From Pseudomonas antarctica (GTDB taxonomy: Bacteria > Pseudomonadota > Gammaproteobacteria > Pseudomonadales > Pseudomonadaceae): a DNA stretch of 32,688 nucleotides. The stretch spans positions 1-32,688 of the forward strand of contig NZ_UYXQ01000039.1 in the NCBI RefSeq assembly GCF_900624995.1, read 5' to 3'. Made by a program: the position numbers and the translations under genes. This document shows positions 16,371 through 24,034 of the stretch, one piece after another. Below the pieces are notes generated by a model. It searched no databases and was not told where the DNA came from. It saw nothing but the letters and a program-made list of their open reading frames with translations. Numbering within the stretch: the stretch's first letter is position 1; each line of letters starts with the position of its first letter.

Positions 16371-17978
16371 ATGGCCACCTTGCACACCCAGCTCAACCCG
16401 CGTTCATCGGAATTTGCCGACAACAGCGCGGCGATGCGCCAACAGGTCGACGCCCTGCACACCCTGCTCGCCCACGTGCAGCAAGGCGGCGGCGCCAAGG
16501 CTCAGGAACGCCACACGTCACGCGGCAAACTGCTGCCTCGCGAGCGAATCAACCGCCTGCTTGATCCCGGCTCGCCCTTTCTCGAACTCAGCCAACTGGC
16601 CGCGCATCAGGTCTATGGCGAAGACGTGCCCGCTGCGGGTGTGATCGCCGGGATCGGCCGAGTCGAAGGCGTCGAATGCATGATTGTCGCCAACGACGCC
16701 ACGGTCAAAGGCGGCTCGTACTACCCGCTTACGGTGAAAAAACACCTGCGTGCGCAGACCATCGCTGAGCAGAACCGCCTGCCATGCATCTACCTGGTCG
16801 ATTCCGGTGGCGCCAACTTACCGCGCCAAGATGAAGTGTTTCCTGACCGCGAGCACTTTGGACGGATCTTCTTCAACCAGGCAAATATGAGCGCCCAAGG
16901 TATCCCGCAAATCGCCGTAGTGATGGGCTCGTGCACCGCGGGCGGCGCGTATGTGCCGGCCATGGCCGACGAGGCGATCATGGTGCGCCAGCAAGCCACC
17001 ATTTTTCTCGCCGGCCCACCGCTGGTCAAAGCGGCGACCGGCGAAGTGGTCAGCGCCGAAGACCTTGGCGGTGCCGACGTGCACTGCAAGATCTCCGGTG
17101 TGGCTGACCACTATGCCGACAGCGATGAACATGCGCTGGCCTTGGCCCGGCGCAGTGTGGCCAACCTCAACTGGCGCAAACAGGGCGAGTTGCGGCACCG
17201 TACGCCGGTGGCGCCGCTGTACAGCAGCGAAGAACTCTACGGTGTGATCCCAGCCGACGCCAAGCAGCCATTTGATGTGCGCGAAGTGATCGCGCGGCTG
17301 GTGGACGGCTCAGTGTTCGATGAGTTCAAGGCGCTGTTTGGCACCACCTTGGTCTGTGGTTTTGCCCATCTGCACGGCTACCCGATTGCGATCCTGGCGA
17401 ATAACGGGATCTTGTTCGCTGAAGCCGCGCAAAAAGGCGCGCATTTTATCGAGCTGGCCTGCCAGCGCGGGATTCCCCTGCTGTTCCTGCAGAACATCAC
17501 CGGTTTTATGGTCGGCCAGAAGTACGAAGCCGGTGGCATCGCCAAGCACGGGGCCAAGCTGGTAACTGCCGTGGCCTGCGCCAAGGTGCCCAAATTCACG
17601 GTCATCATTGGCGGCAGTTTTGGTGCGGGTAACTACGGCATGTGCGGCCGCGCCTACGACCCGCGTTTTTTGTGGATGTGGCCGAACGCACGCATTGGCG
17701 TGATGGGCGCCGAACAGGCGGCCGGCGTGCTGGTGCAGGTCAAGCGTGAACAAGCCGAGCGTGCCGGGGTGGGCTTCAGCGCCGAGGAGGAAGCCGCGAT
17801 CAAGCAGCCGATCCTCGACCAGTATGAAACCCAGGGCCACCCCTACTATTCCAGCGCGCGCTTGTGGGATGACGGCGTCATCGACCCACTGCAAACCCGT
17901 GATGTGCTGGCGCTGGCCTTGTCCGCTTCGCTGAACGCCCCCATCGAGCCGAGCCGCTTCGGCGTGTTCCGCATGTAA
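16371..17978 (+). CDS. liuB: Methylcrotonyl-CoA carboxylase, carboxyltransferase (beta) subunit LiuB
   Basis: A 535-residue biotin-dependent carboxyltransferase that, with LiuD, converts 3-methylcrotonyl-CoA to 3-methylglutaconyl-CoA. Two crotonase-like halves are visible. The N-half has GKLLPRERINRLLDPGSPFL, the DSGGANLPRQDEVFPD loop and GSCTAGGAYVPAMAD, an oxyanion hole. The C-half has FLQNITGFMVGQKYEAGGI, the MCC-type loop, and GGSFGAGNYGMCGRAYDPRF, the second oxyanion hole (listed in part). AAGGAG lies before the ATG, 12 bases after liuA. Length and motifs are those of MCC rather than propionyl-CoA carboxylase. Confidence 0.96.
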   Translation: MATLHTQLNPRSSEFADNSAAMRQQVDALHTLLAHVQQGGGAKAQERHTSRGKLLPRERINRLLDPGSPFLELSQLAAHQVYGEDVPAAGVIAGIGRVEGVECMIVANDATVKGGSYYPLTVKKHLRAQTIAEQNRLPCIYLVDSGGANLPRQDEVFPDREHFGRIFFNQANMSAQGIPQIAVVMGSCTAGGAYVPAMADEAIMVRQQATIFLAGPPLVKAATGEVVSAEDLGGADVHCKISGVADHYADSDEHALALARRSVANLNWRKQGELRHRTPVAPLYSSEELYGVIPADAKQPFDVREVIARLVDGSVFDEFKALFGTTLVCGFAHLHGYPIAILANNGILFAEAAQKGAHFIELACQRGIPLLFLQNITGFMVGQKYEAGGIAKHGAKLVTAVACAKVPKFTVIIGGSFGAGNYGMCGRAYDPRFLWMWPNARIGVMGAEQAAGVLVQVKREQAERAGVGFSAEEEAAIKQPILDQYETQGHPYYSSARLWDDGVIDPLQTRDVLALALSASLNAPIEPSRFGVFRM

Positions 17979-17992
17979 ATGGAGCTGCACCC

Positions 17993-18799
17993 ATGAGCGA
18001 TTTCAACACCCTCGAACTGGCCACCGATAGCCGTGGCTTTGCCACGCTGTGGCTCAGTCGAGAAGCCAAGAACAACGCGTTCAACGCCGAAATGATCCGC
18101 GAACTGATCATCGCCCTCGATCACGTGCAGGGCGACCCAGCCCTGCGTTTCCTGGTGCTGCGCGGGCGCGGCAAGCATTTCAGTGCCGGTGCCGACTTGG
18201 CGTGGATGCAGCAATCCGCCGAGCTGGACTACCACACCAACCTAGACGACGCCCGCGAGCTGGCAGAGTTGATGTACAACCTCGCCAAGCTGAAAATTCC
18301 GACACTGGCTGTGGTGCAAGGCGCCGCCTATGGCGGCGCGCTGGGCCTGATCAGTTGCTGCGACATGGCAATTGGGGCCGATGACGCGCAGTTCTGCCTC
18401 TCGGAAGTACGTATTGGCCTGGCACCGGCGGTGATCAGCCCGTTCGTGGTACAGGCTATCGGCGAACGTGCGGCGCGCCGTTATGCCCTGACCGCCGAAC
18501 GCTTTGGTGGCCAACGGGCACGGGACATCGGTTTGCTGGCAGAAAGTTACCCAGCCAGTGAACTGGACCAACAGGTGGAACAGTGGGTGGCCAACCTGTT
18601 GCAAAACAGCCCTGCGGCGATGCGCGCCAGTAAAGACTTATTGCGCGAAGTGGGCAACGGCGCCCTCACCCCGGCTCTGCGCCGCTATTGCGAAAACGCC
18701 ATCGCGCGGATTCGCGTGAGCGCCGAGGGCCAGGAAGGCTTGCGATCTTTCCTGCAAAAACGCCCGCCCAGCTGGCAAGCGCAGGAGCCACGCTCATGA
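17993..18799 (+). CDS. liuC: 3-methylglutaconyl-CoA hydratase LiuC
   Basis: A 268-residue crotonase-fold enzyme, the hydratase between methylcrotonyl-CoA carboxylase and HMG-CoA lyase. It has the oxyanion-hole segment FSAGADLAWM and AAYGGALGLISCCD, then CLSEVRIGLAPAVISP. Only the second of the two classic catalytic glutamates is present (Glu138 in LSEVRIGL); the first position is Gly118 where the crotonase at 25225 has Glu. Operon position and length support the assignment. GGAGC precedes its ATG, and its stop overlaps the liuD start (ATGA). Confidence 0.92.
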   Translation: MSDFNTLELATDSRGFATLWLSREAKNNAFNAEMIRELIIALDHVQGDPALRFLVLRGRGKHFSAGADLAWMQQSAELDYHTNLDDARELAELMYNLAKLKIPTLAVVQGAAYGGALGLISCCDMAIGADDAQFCLSEVRIGLAPAVISPFVVQAIGERAARRYALTAERFGGQRARDIGLLAESYPASELDQQVEQWVANLLQNSPAAMRASKDLLREVGNGALTPALRRYCENAIARIRVSAEGQEGLRSFLQKRPPSWQAQEPRS

Positions 18800-20721
18800 G
18801 CACATTGACCACCGTACTCGTGGCCAACCGCGGCGAAATTGCCTGCCGCGTAATGCGCACCGCCAAGGCCATGGGCCTGACCACAGTGGCCGTGCACAGC
18901 GCCATCGACCGCGATGCGCGCCATAGCCGCGAAGCGGACATTCGTGTCGACTTGGGCGGCAGCAAGGCCACTGAAAGTTACCTGCAAATCGACAAGCTGA
19001 TCGCCGCCGCCCAGGCCAGTGGCGCCCAGGCGATACATCCGGGTTATGGTTTTCTATCGGAAAACGCAGGCTTCGCACGGGCAATCGAAGCGGCAGGCCT
19101 GATGTTTCTCGGCCCGCCCGCCTCGGCCATTGATGCCATGGGCAGCAAATCGGCGGCCAAGGCACTGATGGAAAAAGCCGGAGTACCGCTGGTGCCGGGT
19201 TATCACGGCGAAGCCCAGGACCTGGAAACCTTCCGTGATGCCTGTGAGCGAGTCGGCTACCCGGTGCTGCTCAAGGCCACGGCCGGCGGTGGCGGCAAGG
19301 GCATGAAGGTGGTCGAGGACGTCAGCCAACTGGCCGAGGCCTTGGCATCGGCCCAGCGTGAGGCGCTGTCGTCCTTCGGCAATGGGCAGATGCTGGTGGA
19401 GAAATACCTGCTCAAGCCGCGCCATGTCGAGATCCAGGTATTTGCCGACCAGCACGGCCACTGCCTGTACCTGAATGAGCGCGACTGCTCGATTCAGCGT
19501 CGCCATCAGAAAGTCGTGGAAGAGGCGCCAGCGCCGGGCTTGAGTGTTGAACAGCGCAAAGCCATGGGCGAAGCCGCAGTGCGCGCAGCCCAGGCCATCG
19601 GTTATGTCGGCGCGGGCACGGTGGAGTTCTTGCTGGACGCACGCGGCGAGTTTTTCTTTATGGAGATGAACACGCGGCTGCAGGTGGAGCACCCGGTGAC
19701 CGAGGCGATTACCGGCCTCGATCTGGTGGCGTGGCAGATCCGTGTTGCCCAGGGCGAGCCGTTGCCGATCACGCAAGAGCAGGTGCCGCTGATCGGTCAC
19801 GCGATTGAAGTGCGCCTGTATGCCGAAGACCCCGCCAATGATTTCCTGCCGGCCACCGGGCACTTGGCGCTGTACCGCGAATCGGCACCAGGCCCGGGCC
19901 GCCGGGTGGACAGCGGCGTAGAGCAAGGCGACGACGTTTCGCCGTTCTACGACCCGATGCTCGGCAAGCTGATCGCCTGGGGCGAAGACCGCGAACAGGC
20001 GCGCCTGCGCTTATTGGCGATGCTCGATGAATTTGCCGTCGGCGGACTCAAGACTAACGTGGGCTTTTTGCGACGGATCATCGGCCACCCGGCATTCGCG
20101 GCAGCGCAGTTGGATACCGGATTTATTCCCCGCTATCAGGATGAGCTGTTGCCGCTGCCGGGCGAATTGAGCGACGAGTTCTGGCAGGCAGCGGGCGCAG
20201 CGTTTATGCAGAGCTTGCCTGACGGTGATGGACCGTGGGCGGATACGCGAGGTTTTCGTGCCGGGCTACCTGCCGAGGTTTCGCTGCATTTGAGCTGCAA
20301 TGGGCAAGATCGTCTGGTGAGGTTGGATGGCATCGCCGCGCAGTTGCGGGGCGAGCAGTTGGTGATCGAACACAGCGGCGTGCGGCGTGCTCACCTGGCA
20401 GTGCGCAGCGCAGGTAGCGTGTACCTGCGCTGGGGCGGCGAAATGCACACCGTGCGCCTGTTCGACCCCATTGCAGCGGTCGAAGCTAACCAATCCCATC
20501 AAGGTGGCCTTACGGCGCCCATGAACGGCAGCATCGTACGGGTGCTGGTGGCGGTCGGCCAAGCTGTCGAAGCCGGTACACAATTGGTGGTGCTCGAGGC
20601 GATGAAGATGGAACACAGTATCCGCGCGCCCCAGGCCGGGGTGGTCAAGGCGTTGTTCTGCCAGGAAGGTGAAATGGTTGCTGAAGGCAGCGCCTTGGTC
20701 GAGCTGGAAACGGCGGATTAG
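18796..20721 (+). CDS. liuD: Methylcrotonyl-CoA carboxylase, biotin carboxylase/BCCP (alpha) subunit LiuD
   Basis: A 641-residue subunit that carboxylates its own biotin with ATP and bicarbonate. The biotin carboxylase N-domain begins VLVANRGEIACRVMRTAKAM. The ATP-grasp loop KATAGGGGKGMKVVED, the NERDCSIQRRHQKVVEEAPA motif and the catalytic EMNTRLQVEHPVTE follow to about residue 450. A middle beta-barrel leads to the C-terminal biotinyl domain, with the acceptor lysine (about residue 604) in VLEAMKMEHSI. The ATG at 18796 overlaps liuC by four bases and has CAGGAG upstream. The gene ends tail-to-tail with a regulator gene, the two stop codons sharing bases at 20719-20720. Confidence 0.96.
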   Translation: MSTLTTVLVANRGEIACRVMRTAKAMGLTTVAVHSAIDRDARHSREADIRVDLGGSKATESYLQIDKLIAAAQASGAQAIHPGYGFLSENAGFARAIEAAGLMFLGPPASAIDAMGSKSAAKALMEKAGVPLVPGYHGEAQDLETFRDACERVGYPVLLKATAGGGGKGMKVVEDVSQLAEALASAQREALSSFGNGQMLVEKYLLKPRHVEIQVFADQHGHCLYLNERDCSIQRRHQKVVEEAPAPGLSVEQRKAMGEAAVRAAQAIGYVGAGTVEFLLDARGEFFFMEMNTRLQVEHPVTEAITGLDLVAWQIRVAQGEPLPITQEQVPLIGHAIEVRLYAEDPANDFLPATGHLALYRESAPGPGRRVDSGVEQGDDVSPFYDPMLGKLIAWGEDREQARLRLLAMLDEFAVGGLKTNVGFLRRIIGHPAFAAAQLDTGFIPRYQDELLPLPGELSDEFWQAAGAAFMQSLPDGDGPWADTRGFRAGLPAEVSLHLSCNGQDRLVRLDGIAAQLRGEQLVIEHSGVRRAHLAVRSAGSVYLRWGGEMHTVRLFDPIAAVEANQSHQGGLTAPMNGSIVRVLVAVGQAVEAGTQLVVLEAMKMEHSIRAPQAGVVKALFCQEGEMVAEGSALVELETAD

Positions 20722-21353
20722 AACTTCGCGGTGGCTTGCACGACAACGCCGAGGATTCGGCAATCGTCGCTGAACAGCAACTTCGGATAGGTGGGGTTGA
20801 GCGGCACCAGGTAAAGCTGGCCGCTCTCTTCCATTAACTGGCGAAAGGTCGCCTGGGTACTATCGGCCCATTGAGCGACTACCAGTTTGCCGGGCTCGGC
20901 CTCGATGGCCGGGTCCACCAGGATCATCATGCCAGCGCCAATGCTCAGGCCGCTGGGAGCCGTCATGGCATCTCCCGTCACGGGTAGCCAGAAAGCTTCG
21001 CCCCGGGCGTGGTAATCCGTCAGCTCGAACCGTGCCGCGCCATAAGTTGGGCGTTCTTCACGTATTTCACAGACACCTTTCCAATCACTGACCGGGTAGC
21101 GGAAATACGGGTTGTAGTGTTGTTCCAGCGCTGGCGCGTCATCGGCTTTCTCGCGAATTTCCAGCGCGACCTCCAAGTACCCCAGCCCCAACTCGGCGAG
21201 CACCCGATTCATATCCGCCAGGCTAGGCACACGGCGCTTGTTGAGCCAATGGCCCACACCGCCCTGGGACATGCCCAAGCGTTCGGCCAGTTCATCCTGC
21301 GTGACCTTGCGGTCTTTCATGTTGGCTTTGACCAACGCTATCCATTTATCCAT
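20718..21353 (-). CDS. HTH/S24-family repressor lacking the autocleavage Ser-Lys dyad
   Basis: A 211-residue phage-repressor/PrtR-type protein. The N-terminal HTH (residues about 1-60) has VTQDELAERLGMSQGGVGHW. The C-terminal S24 fold includes FWLPVTGDAMTAPSGLSIGA, then ILVDPAIEAEPGKLVVAQW and a closing LVPLNPTYP strand. In active relatives the loop reads GDSM and a Lys follows the T-F pair; here Ser is Ala129 and Lys is replaced by Arg171 (QATFRQL). RecA-stimulated self-cleavage is therefore unlikely. The ATG at 21353 begins the conserved MDKWIALVKANM. It faces a small gene at 21484, with two matching dyads between them as likely operators. Confidence 0.88.
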   Translation of the reverse strand: MDKWIALVKANMKDRKVTQDELAERLGMSQGGVGHWLNKRRVPSLADMNRVLAELGLGYLEVALEIREKADDAPALEQHYNPYFRYPVSDWKGVCEIREERPTYGAARFELTDYHARGEAFWLPVTGDAMTAPSGLSIGAGMMILVDPAIEAEPGKLVVAQWADSTQATFRQLMEESGQLYLVPLNPTYPKLLFSDDCRILGVVVQATAKF

Positions 21354-21363
21354 GGGCCGAGAC

Positions 21364-21378
21364 AATACGTTGCGTAGT
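21364..21378. promoter_or_regulatory. Operator-like dyad 1 before the S24 repressor
   Basis: AATACG-TTG-CGTAGT has the same spacing and nearly the same half-sites as the dyad at 21423. It ends 11 bases upstream of the repressor start codon, suitable for autorepression. Confidence 0.45.
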
Positions 21379-21422
21379 TGCCACGACAATAAACAGTTTG
21401 TAGTAATCCATCAAATGACATA

Positions 21423-21437
21423 AATACGATTCGTATT
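21423..21437. promoter_or_regulatory. Operator-like dyad 2, perfect palindrome
   Basis: AATACGA-T-TCGTATT is a perfect 7-1-7 inverted repeat. It overlaps a TATTAT -10-like hexamer (21434-21439) pointing to the gene at 21484. Binding by the adjacent repressor is inferred. Confidence 0.6.
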
Positions 21438-21483
21438 ATTATCGAAGACAGGTTTTCGACATCCACTCAGAGTACCCACCCTC

Positions 21484-21834
21484 ATGACGACCCGCCCGTA
21501 TCACCTGCCCAGCACATCCGAAACCGACGAACTGTTGGTGATGCGCAACAGCGGCGCCGCCCAGCGCGCACTCGACTATTACTTGAAAGAGGATGTTTCG
21601 ACGCCAATCACGGACGCGTCATTTTTCGACATCAAGCCCGGCGTTAGCCACGAGGACGCACTGGTTCACGCTTCCGACCTGCTACGCAGCGCGGCGGCAG
21701 CGGCGTACGAATCGGCAAGTAGCCGTCAGGGCACCCAAAGGGATCTGGCGTTTTCAGTGGTGTATTTGATTGATTTGGCGAAGGCGATGGTGGAGCAGAC
21801 ATTGCAGGTGCCAGTGGGTCAGGCAAACACATGA
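21484..21834 (+). CDS. Small Pseudomonas protein of DUF6124/DUF3077 type
   Basis: A 116-residue protein of unknown function. I recognise the pattern of small Pseudomonas-restricted families: an N-terminal AQRALDYYL helix, a middle FFDIKPGVSHEDALVHASDLL segment, an Ala-rich helix, and a C-terminal VVYLIDLAKAMVEQTLQ helix. No signal peptide or membrane segment is seen. It is all helical in appearance and likely cytoplasmic. Divergence from the S24-type repressor, with a perfect dyad over its presumed promoter, suggests repressor control. The exact family number is uncertain. Confidence 0.7.
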   Translation: MTTRPYHLPSTSETDELLVMRNSGAAQRALDYYLKEDVSTPITDASFFDIKPGVSHEDALVHASDLLRSAAAAAYESASSRQGTQRDLAFSVVYLIDLAKAMVEQTLQVPVGQANT

Positions 21835-21877
21835 CCGGCACGCAGCGAAAATATTTCTATCTCAGCGATAAAAACAT

Positions 21878-21906
21878 TTGACTTGCAAATGATAATGATT
21901 ATTATT
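21878..21906 (+). promoter_or_regulatory. prrF promoter with Fur box
   Basis: TTGACT (21878-21883) and TATTAT (21900-21905) form a sigma-70 promoter with a 16-base spacer. The spacer and -10 are covered by TGATAAT-G-ATTATTA (21890-21904), one base from a perfect 7-1-7 Fur box. Fe-Fur should block transcription and iron starvation relieve it. Confidence 0.88.
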
Positions 21907-21911
21907 GGGAT

Positions 21912-22027
21912 CAGCTGATCGCGAGATCAGTCGATAGGCCAAGGGACCTTAGGTCGGACTCTTGGAATATCTCCTCATCAGGCTAATCACGGTTTTTGAC
22001 CCGGCTCTTTGGCCGGGTCTTTTTTTT
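21912..22027 (+). ncRNA. prrF: PrrF iron-responsive small RNA
   Basis: An sRNA of about 116 bases, the Pseudomonas counterpart of RyhB. With Hfq it represses mRNAs for iron-rich proteins when iron is short. It opens with a stem around TCAGCTGATCGCGAGATCAG. It then carries the highly conserved core CTCCTCATCAGGCTAATCAC (21971-21990), which I recognise from PrrF1/PrrF2, and ends in a strong terminator. The Fur-box promoter just upstream confirms the assignment. A single copy is here; fluorescent pseudomonads normally have a second copy elsewhere. The 5' end is estimated from the promoter. Confidence 0.92.
21998..22027 (+). terminator. Rho-independent terminator of prrF
   Basis: GACCCGGC (21998-22005) pairs with GCCGGGTC (22012-22019), followed by eight T residues. 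Confidence 0.93.
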
Positions 22028-22158
22028 GCCAGTTTTCCTGGCATGGCTTCAGGCTAATGAAGACTGTGTGTTGCTCGATGGCGCGCATGGTAGCAAAAGA
22101 ACATCGCCAAAAGAAAGCCGAACCAACGCTCTAGACCGGATCTTTGCGAAATAGCGCT

Positions 22159-22173
22159 TGAGAATCAATCTCA
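22159..22173. promoter_or_regulatory. Weak Fur-box-like dyad before the carboxypeptidase gene
   Basis: TGAGAAT-C-AATCTCA resembles the Pseudomonas 7-1-7 Fur site with one mismatched pair. It lies 127 bases before the next gene. The rest of 22028-22299 shows no gene or clear promoter. Confidence 0.3.
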
Positions 22174-22299
22174 TAGATTCTAAGCTGCTGCGGCGTCAAG
22201 GACGACGCCCCCTCCTCCTCTGCAACAATTTCGCATCAGAATTGCGCCTGACTCCTTGTAAGATATCTGCCACAACTCTCCTATTCAGGCGACCCGACT

Positions 22300-23451
22300 A
22301 TGACTGTGGCCTTGACCTCCATCAAGATCAGTACCGACTTCGACAGCGGCAATATCCAGGTCCTGGATGCCAGCGACGCCTACCAGTTGCTGCTTGCGAT
22401 CAAACCCGATACCCGCAGTGCGCATTTCCAATGGTTCCACTTCAAGGCCGAAGGCATGCACGTGGGTCACACCCACACCTTTCGCCTGAGCAATGCGAGT
22501 CAGTCCTCTTACAAAAACGCTTGGAGCGGCTACAACGCTGTGGCGTCTTACGACCATATCAACTGGTTCCGCGTCCCCACGCGCTTTGATGGCGAAACAT
22601 TGCACGTCAGCCTGGAAACCCGTGAAAAACAAGCCTGGATCGCCTACTTCGAACCCTACAGCCGTGAGCGTCACGACTGGCTGATCGACCTGGCCTTGAA
22701 TCGCGCCGGCACCGAATTGCTGGCAACCGGCAAAAGCGTCGAAGGCCGCGACATCCAACTGCTGCGCCGCGGTAAAGGCGGTGAGGGCCGACGCAACGTC
22801 TGGATCATTGCCCAGCAACACCCCGGCGAACACATGGCCGAGTGGTTGATGGAAGGCATCATCGAACGCCTGCAACAGGACGGTGACGCCGAGTTGAAAA
22901 AGCTCCTGTCCGTCGCAGACCTGTACTTGATACCTAACATGAACCCTGACGGTGCCTTCCACGGCCACTTGCGCACCAACGCCATGGGTCAGGACCTCAA
23001 CCGTGCCTGGCAGAGCGCCAGCCAGGCGATCAGCCCGGAAGTACTGTTCGCACAGCAGCAGATGGAAAAATACGGCGTTGACCTGTTCCTCGATATCCAC
23101 GGCGACGAAGAAATCCCCTACGTGTTCACCGCCGGCTGCGAAGGCAACCCAGGCTACACCACGCGCCTGGAAGCGCTGGAGAAGCACTTCCGCGGCCACT
23201 TGAGCGCGCTGACCCGTGACTTCCAGACCACCCACGGCTACACCCGTGACCTGCCGGGCGAAGCCAACATGACGCTGGCCTGCAATGCCGTCGGTGAGAA
23301 ATATGACTGCCTGTCCCTGACCCTGGAAATGCCTTTCAAGGACAACGATGACGCGCCTAACCCAAAGACCGGCTGGTCGGGTGAGCGCTCCAGGCAATTG
23401 GGCAAGGATGTGTTGAGCAGCGTCGCCGATATCGTCGGCATCTTGCGCTGA
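22300..23451 (+). CDS. M14-family metallocarboxypeptidase, cytosolic carboxypeptidase (CCP) type
   Basis: A 383-residue zinc carboxypeptidase. Residues about 1-130 form the beta-sandwich N-domain typical of the CCP/AGBL branch (WFHFKAEGMHVGHTHTFRL, then WIAYFEPYSRERHD). The catalytic domain follows. QQHPGEHMAEW supplies the HxxE zinc ligands (His174, Glu177), LDIHGDEE the third ligand (His267), and LTLEMPFKDN the catalytic Glu343. NMNPDGAFHGHLRTN and QDLNRAW hold the substrate-binding Asn/Arg residues. No signal peptide is present, so it is cytoplasmic. Its bacterial substrate is unknown; eukaryotic CCPs trim C-terminal glutamates. Confidence 0.9.
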   Translation: MTVALTSIKISTDFDSGNIQVLDASDAYQLLLAIKPDTRSAHFQWFHFKAEGMHVGHTHTFRLSNASQSSYKNAWSGYNAVASYDHINWFRVPTRFDGETLHVSLETREKQAWIAYFEPYSRERHDWLIDLALNRAGTELLATGKSVEGRDIQLLRRGKGGEGRRNVWIIAQQHPGEHMAEWLMEGIIERLQQDGDAELKKLLSVADLYLIPNMNPDGAFHGHLRTNAMGQDLNRAWQSASQAISPEVLFAQQQMEKYGVDLFLDIHGDEEIPYVFTAGCEGNPGYTTRLEALEKHFRGHLSALTRDFQTTHGYTRDLPGEANMTLACNAVGEKYDCLSLTLEMPFKDNDDAPNPKTGWSGERSRQLGKDVLSSVADIVGILR

Positions 23452-23455
23452 TGGC

Positions 23456-23485
23456 TGTGTGGCGAGCGAACGTGCTCGCCACACA
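23456..23485. terminator. Bidirectional hairpin between convergent genes
   Basis: TGTGTGGCGAGC (23456-23467) pairs perfectly with GCTCGCCACACA (23474-23485) over a six-base loop. It sits five bases after the carboxypeptidase stop and ten before the cytochrome b561 stop, so it probably ends both transcripts. Confidence 0.75.
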
Positions 23486-23494
23486 ACCCTGGCA

Positions 23495-24034
23495 TCAGCC
23501 CTTGGTGCCGGTCATGCTTTGCAGCACGCCGTCACGGCGAATCAGCCCGTGGAACAGTGCCGCCGCCAGGTGCAATAGCACCGTTAGAAACAACAGATAG
23601 GCCAGGTACCCATGCGCTTTGCGCAACAGCGCAAACAACGGCGCATTTGCCTCCACCAACGCCGGCAACTGCACTGAACTGCTGAGCATCACCGGATCAC
23701 CGGCTGCCGAAATCATCGCCCAGCCCAGCAGCGGCAACACCAGCATCAACGCGTACAACACGACGTGCGACGCCCTGGCTGCCAGCACTTGCCACAATGG
23801 CAAATCGGCAGGCAGCGGCGGTTGCCGGGTGGAAAAGCGCACCGACAGCCGCACGATCACCAACGCCAGAATCGCAATGCCCAACGGCTTGTGCAGGTGA
23901 ATCAGCCACTCGTGGCGCTCCGACACCGACGCCACCATGCCCGCGCCGATAAACAACATGGCGATGATCATCAAGGCCATCAACCAATGCAGCAGGCGGG
24001 CCAACAGCGCGAAAAACCGTGGTTGAGCATTCAT
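23495..24034 (-). CDS. Cytochrome b561-type diheme membrane protein
   Basis: A 179-residue four-helix inner-membrane cytochrome expected to carry electrons from quinol across the membrane. Helices lie at about residues 15-35, 47-66, 88-110 and 142-164. Candidate axial histidines are His16 (LLHWLM), His48 (HLHKPLG), His141 (KAHGYLAY) and His155 (LLHLAAAL), the expected four positions. Its start overlaps the catalase stop (ATGA), so the two are translationally coupled. This suggests it supplies electrons to the periplasmic heme peroxidase encoded upstream (inference). Confidence 0.9.
   Translation of the reverse strand: MNAQPRFFALLARLLHWLMALMIIAMLFIGAGMVASVSERHEWLIHLHKPLGIAILALVIVRLSVRFSTRQPPLPADLPLWQVLAARASHVVLYALMLVLPLLGWAMISAAGDPVMLSSSVQLPALVEANAPLFALLRKAHGYLAYLLFLTVLLHLAAALFHGLIRRDGVLQSMTGTKG

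Noticed and set aside
20718..21834. Remnant prophage or tailocin cluster around the S24 repressor
   Set aside because: No lysis, tail, integrase or attachment-site sequence is present; only the repressor and one small gene are seen.
22285..23484. A 399-codon minus-strand frame over the carboxypeptidase gene
   Set aside because: The plus strand has all M14 zinc-site motifs; the antisense frame shows none of any family.
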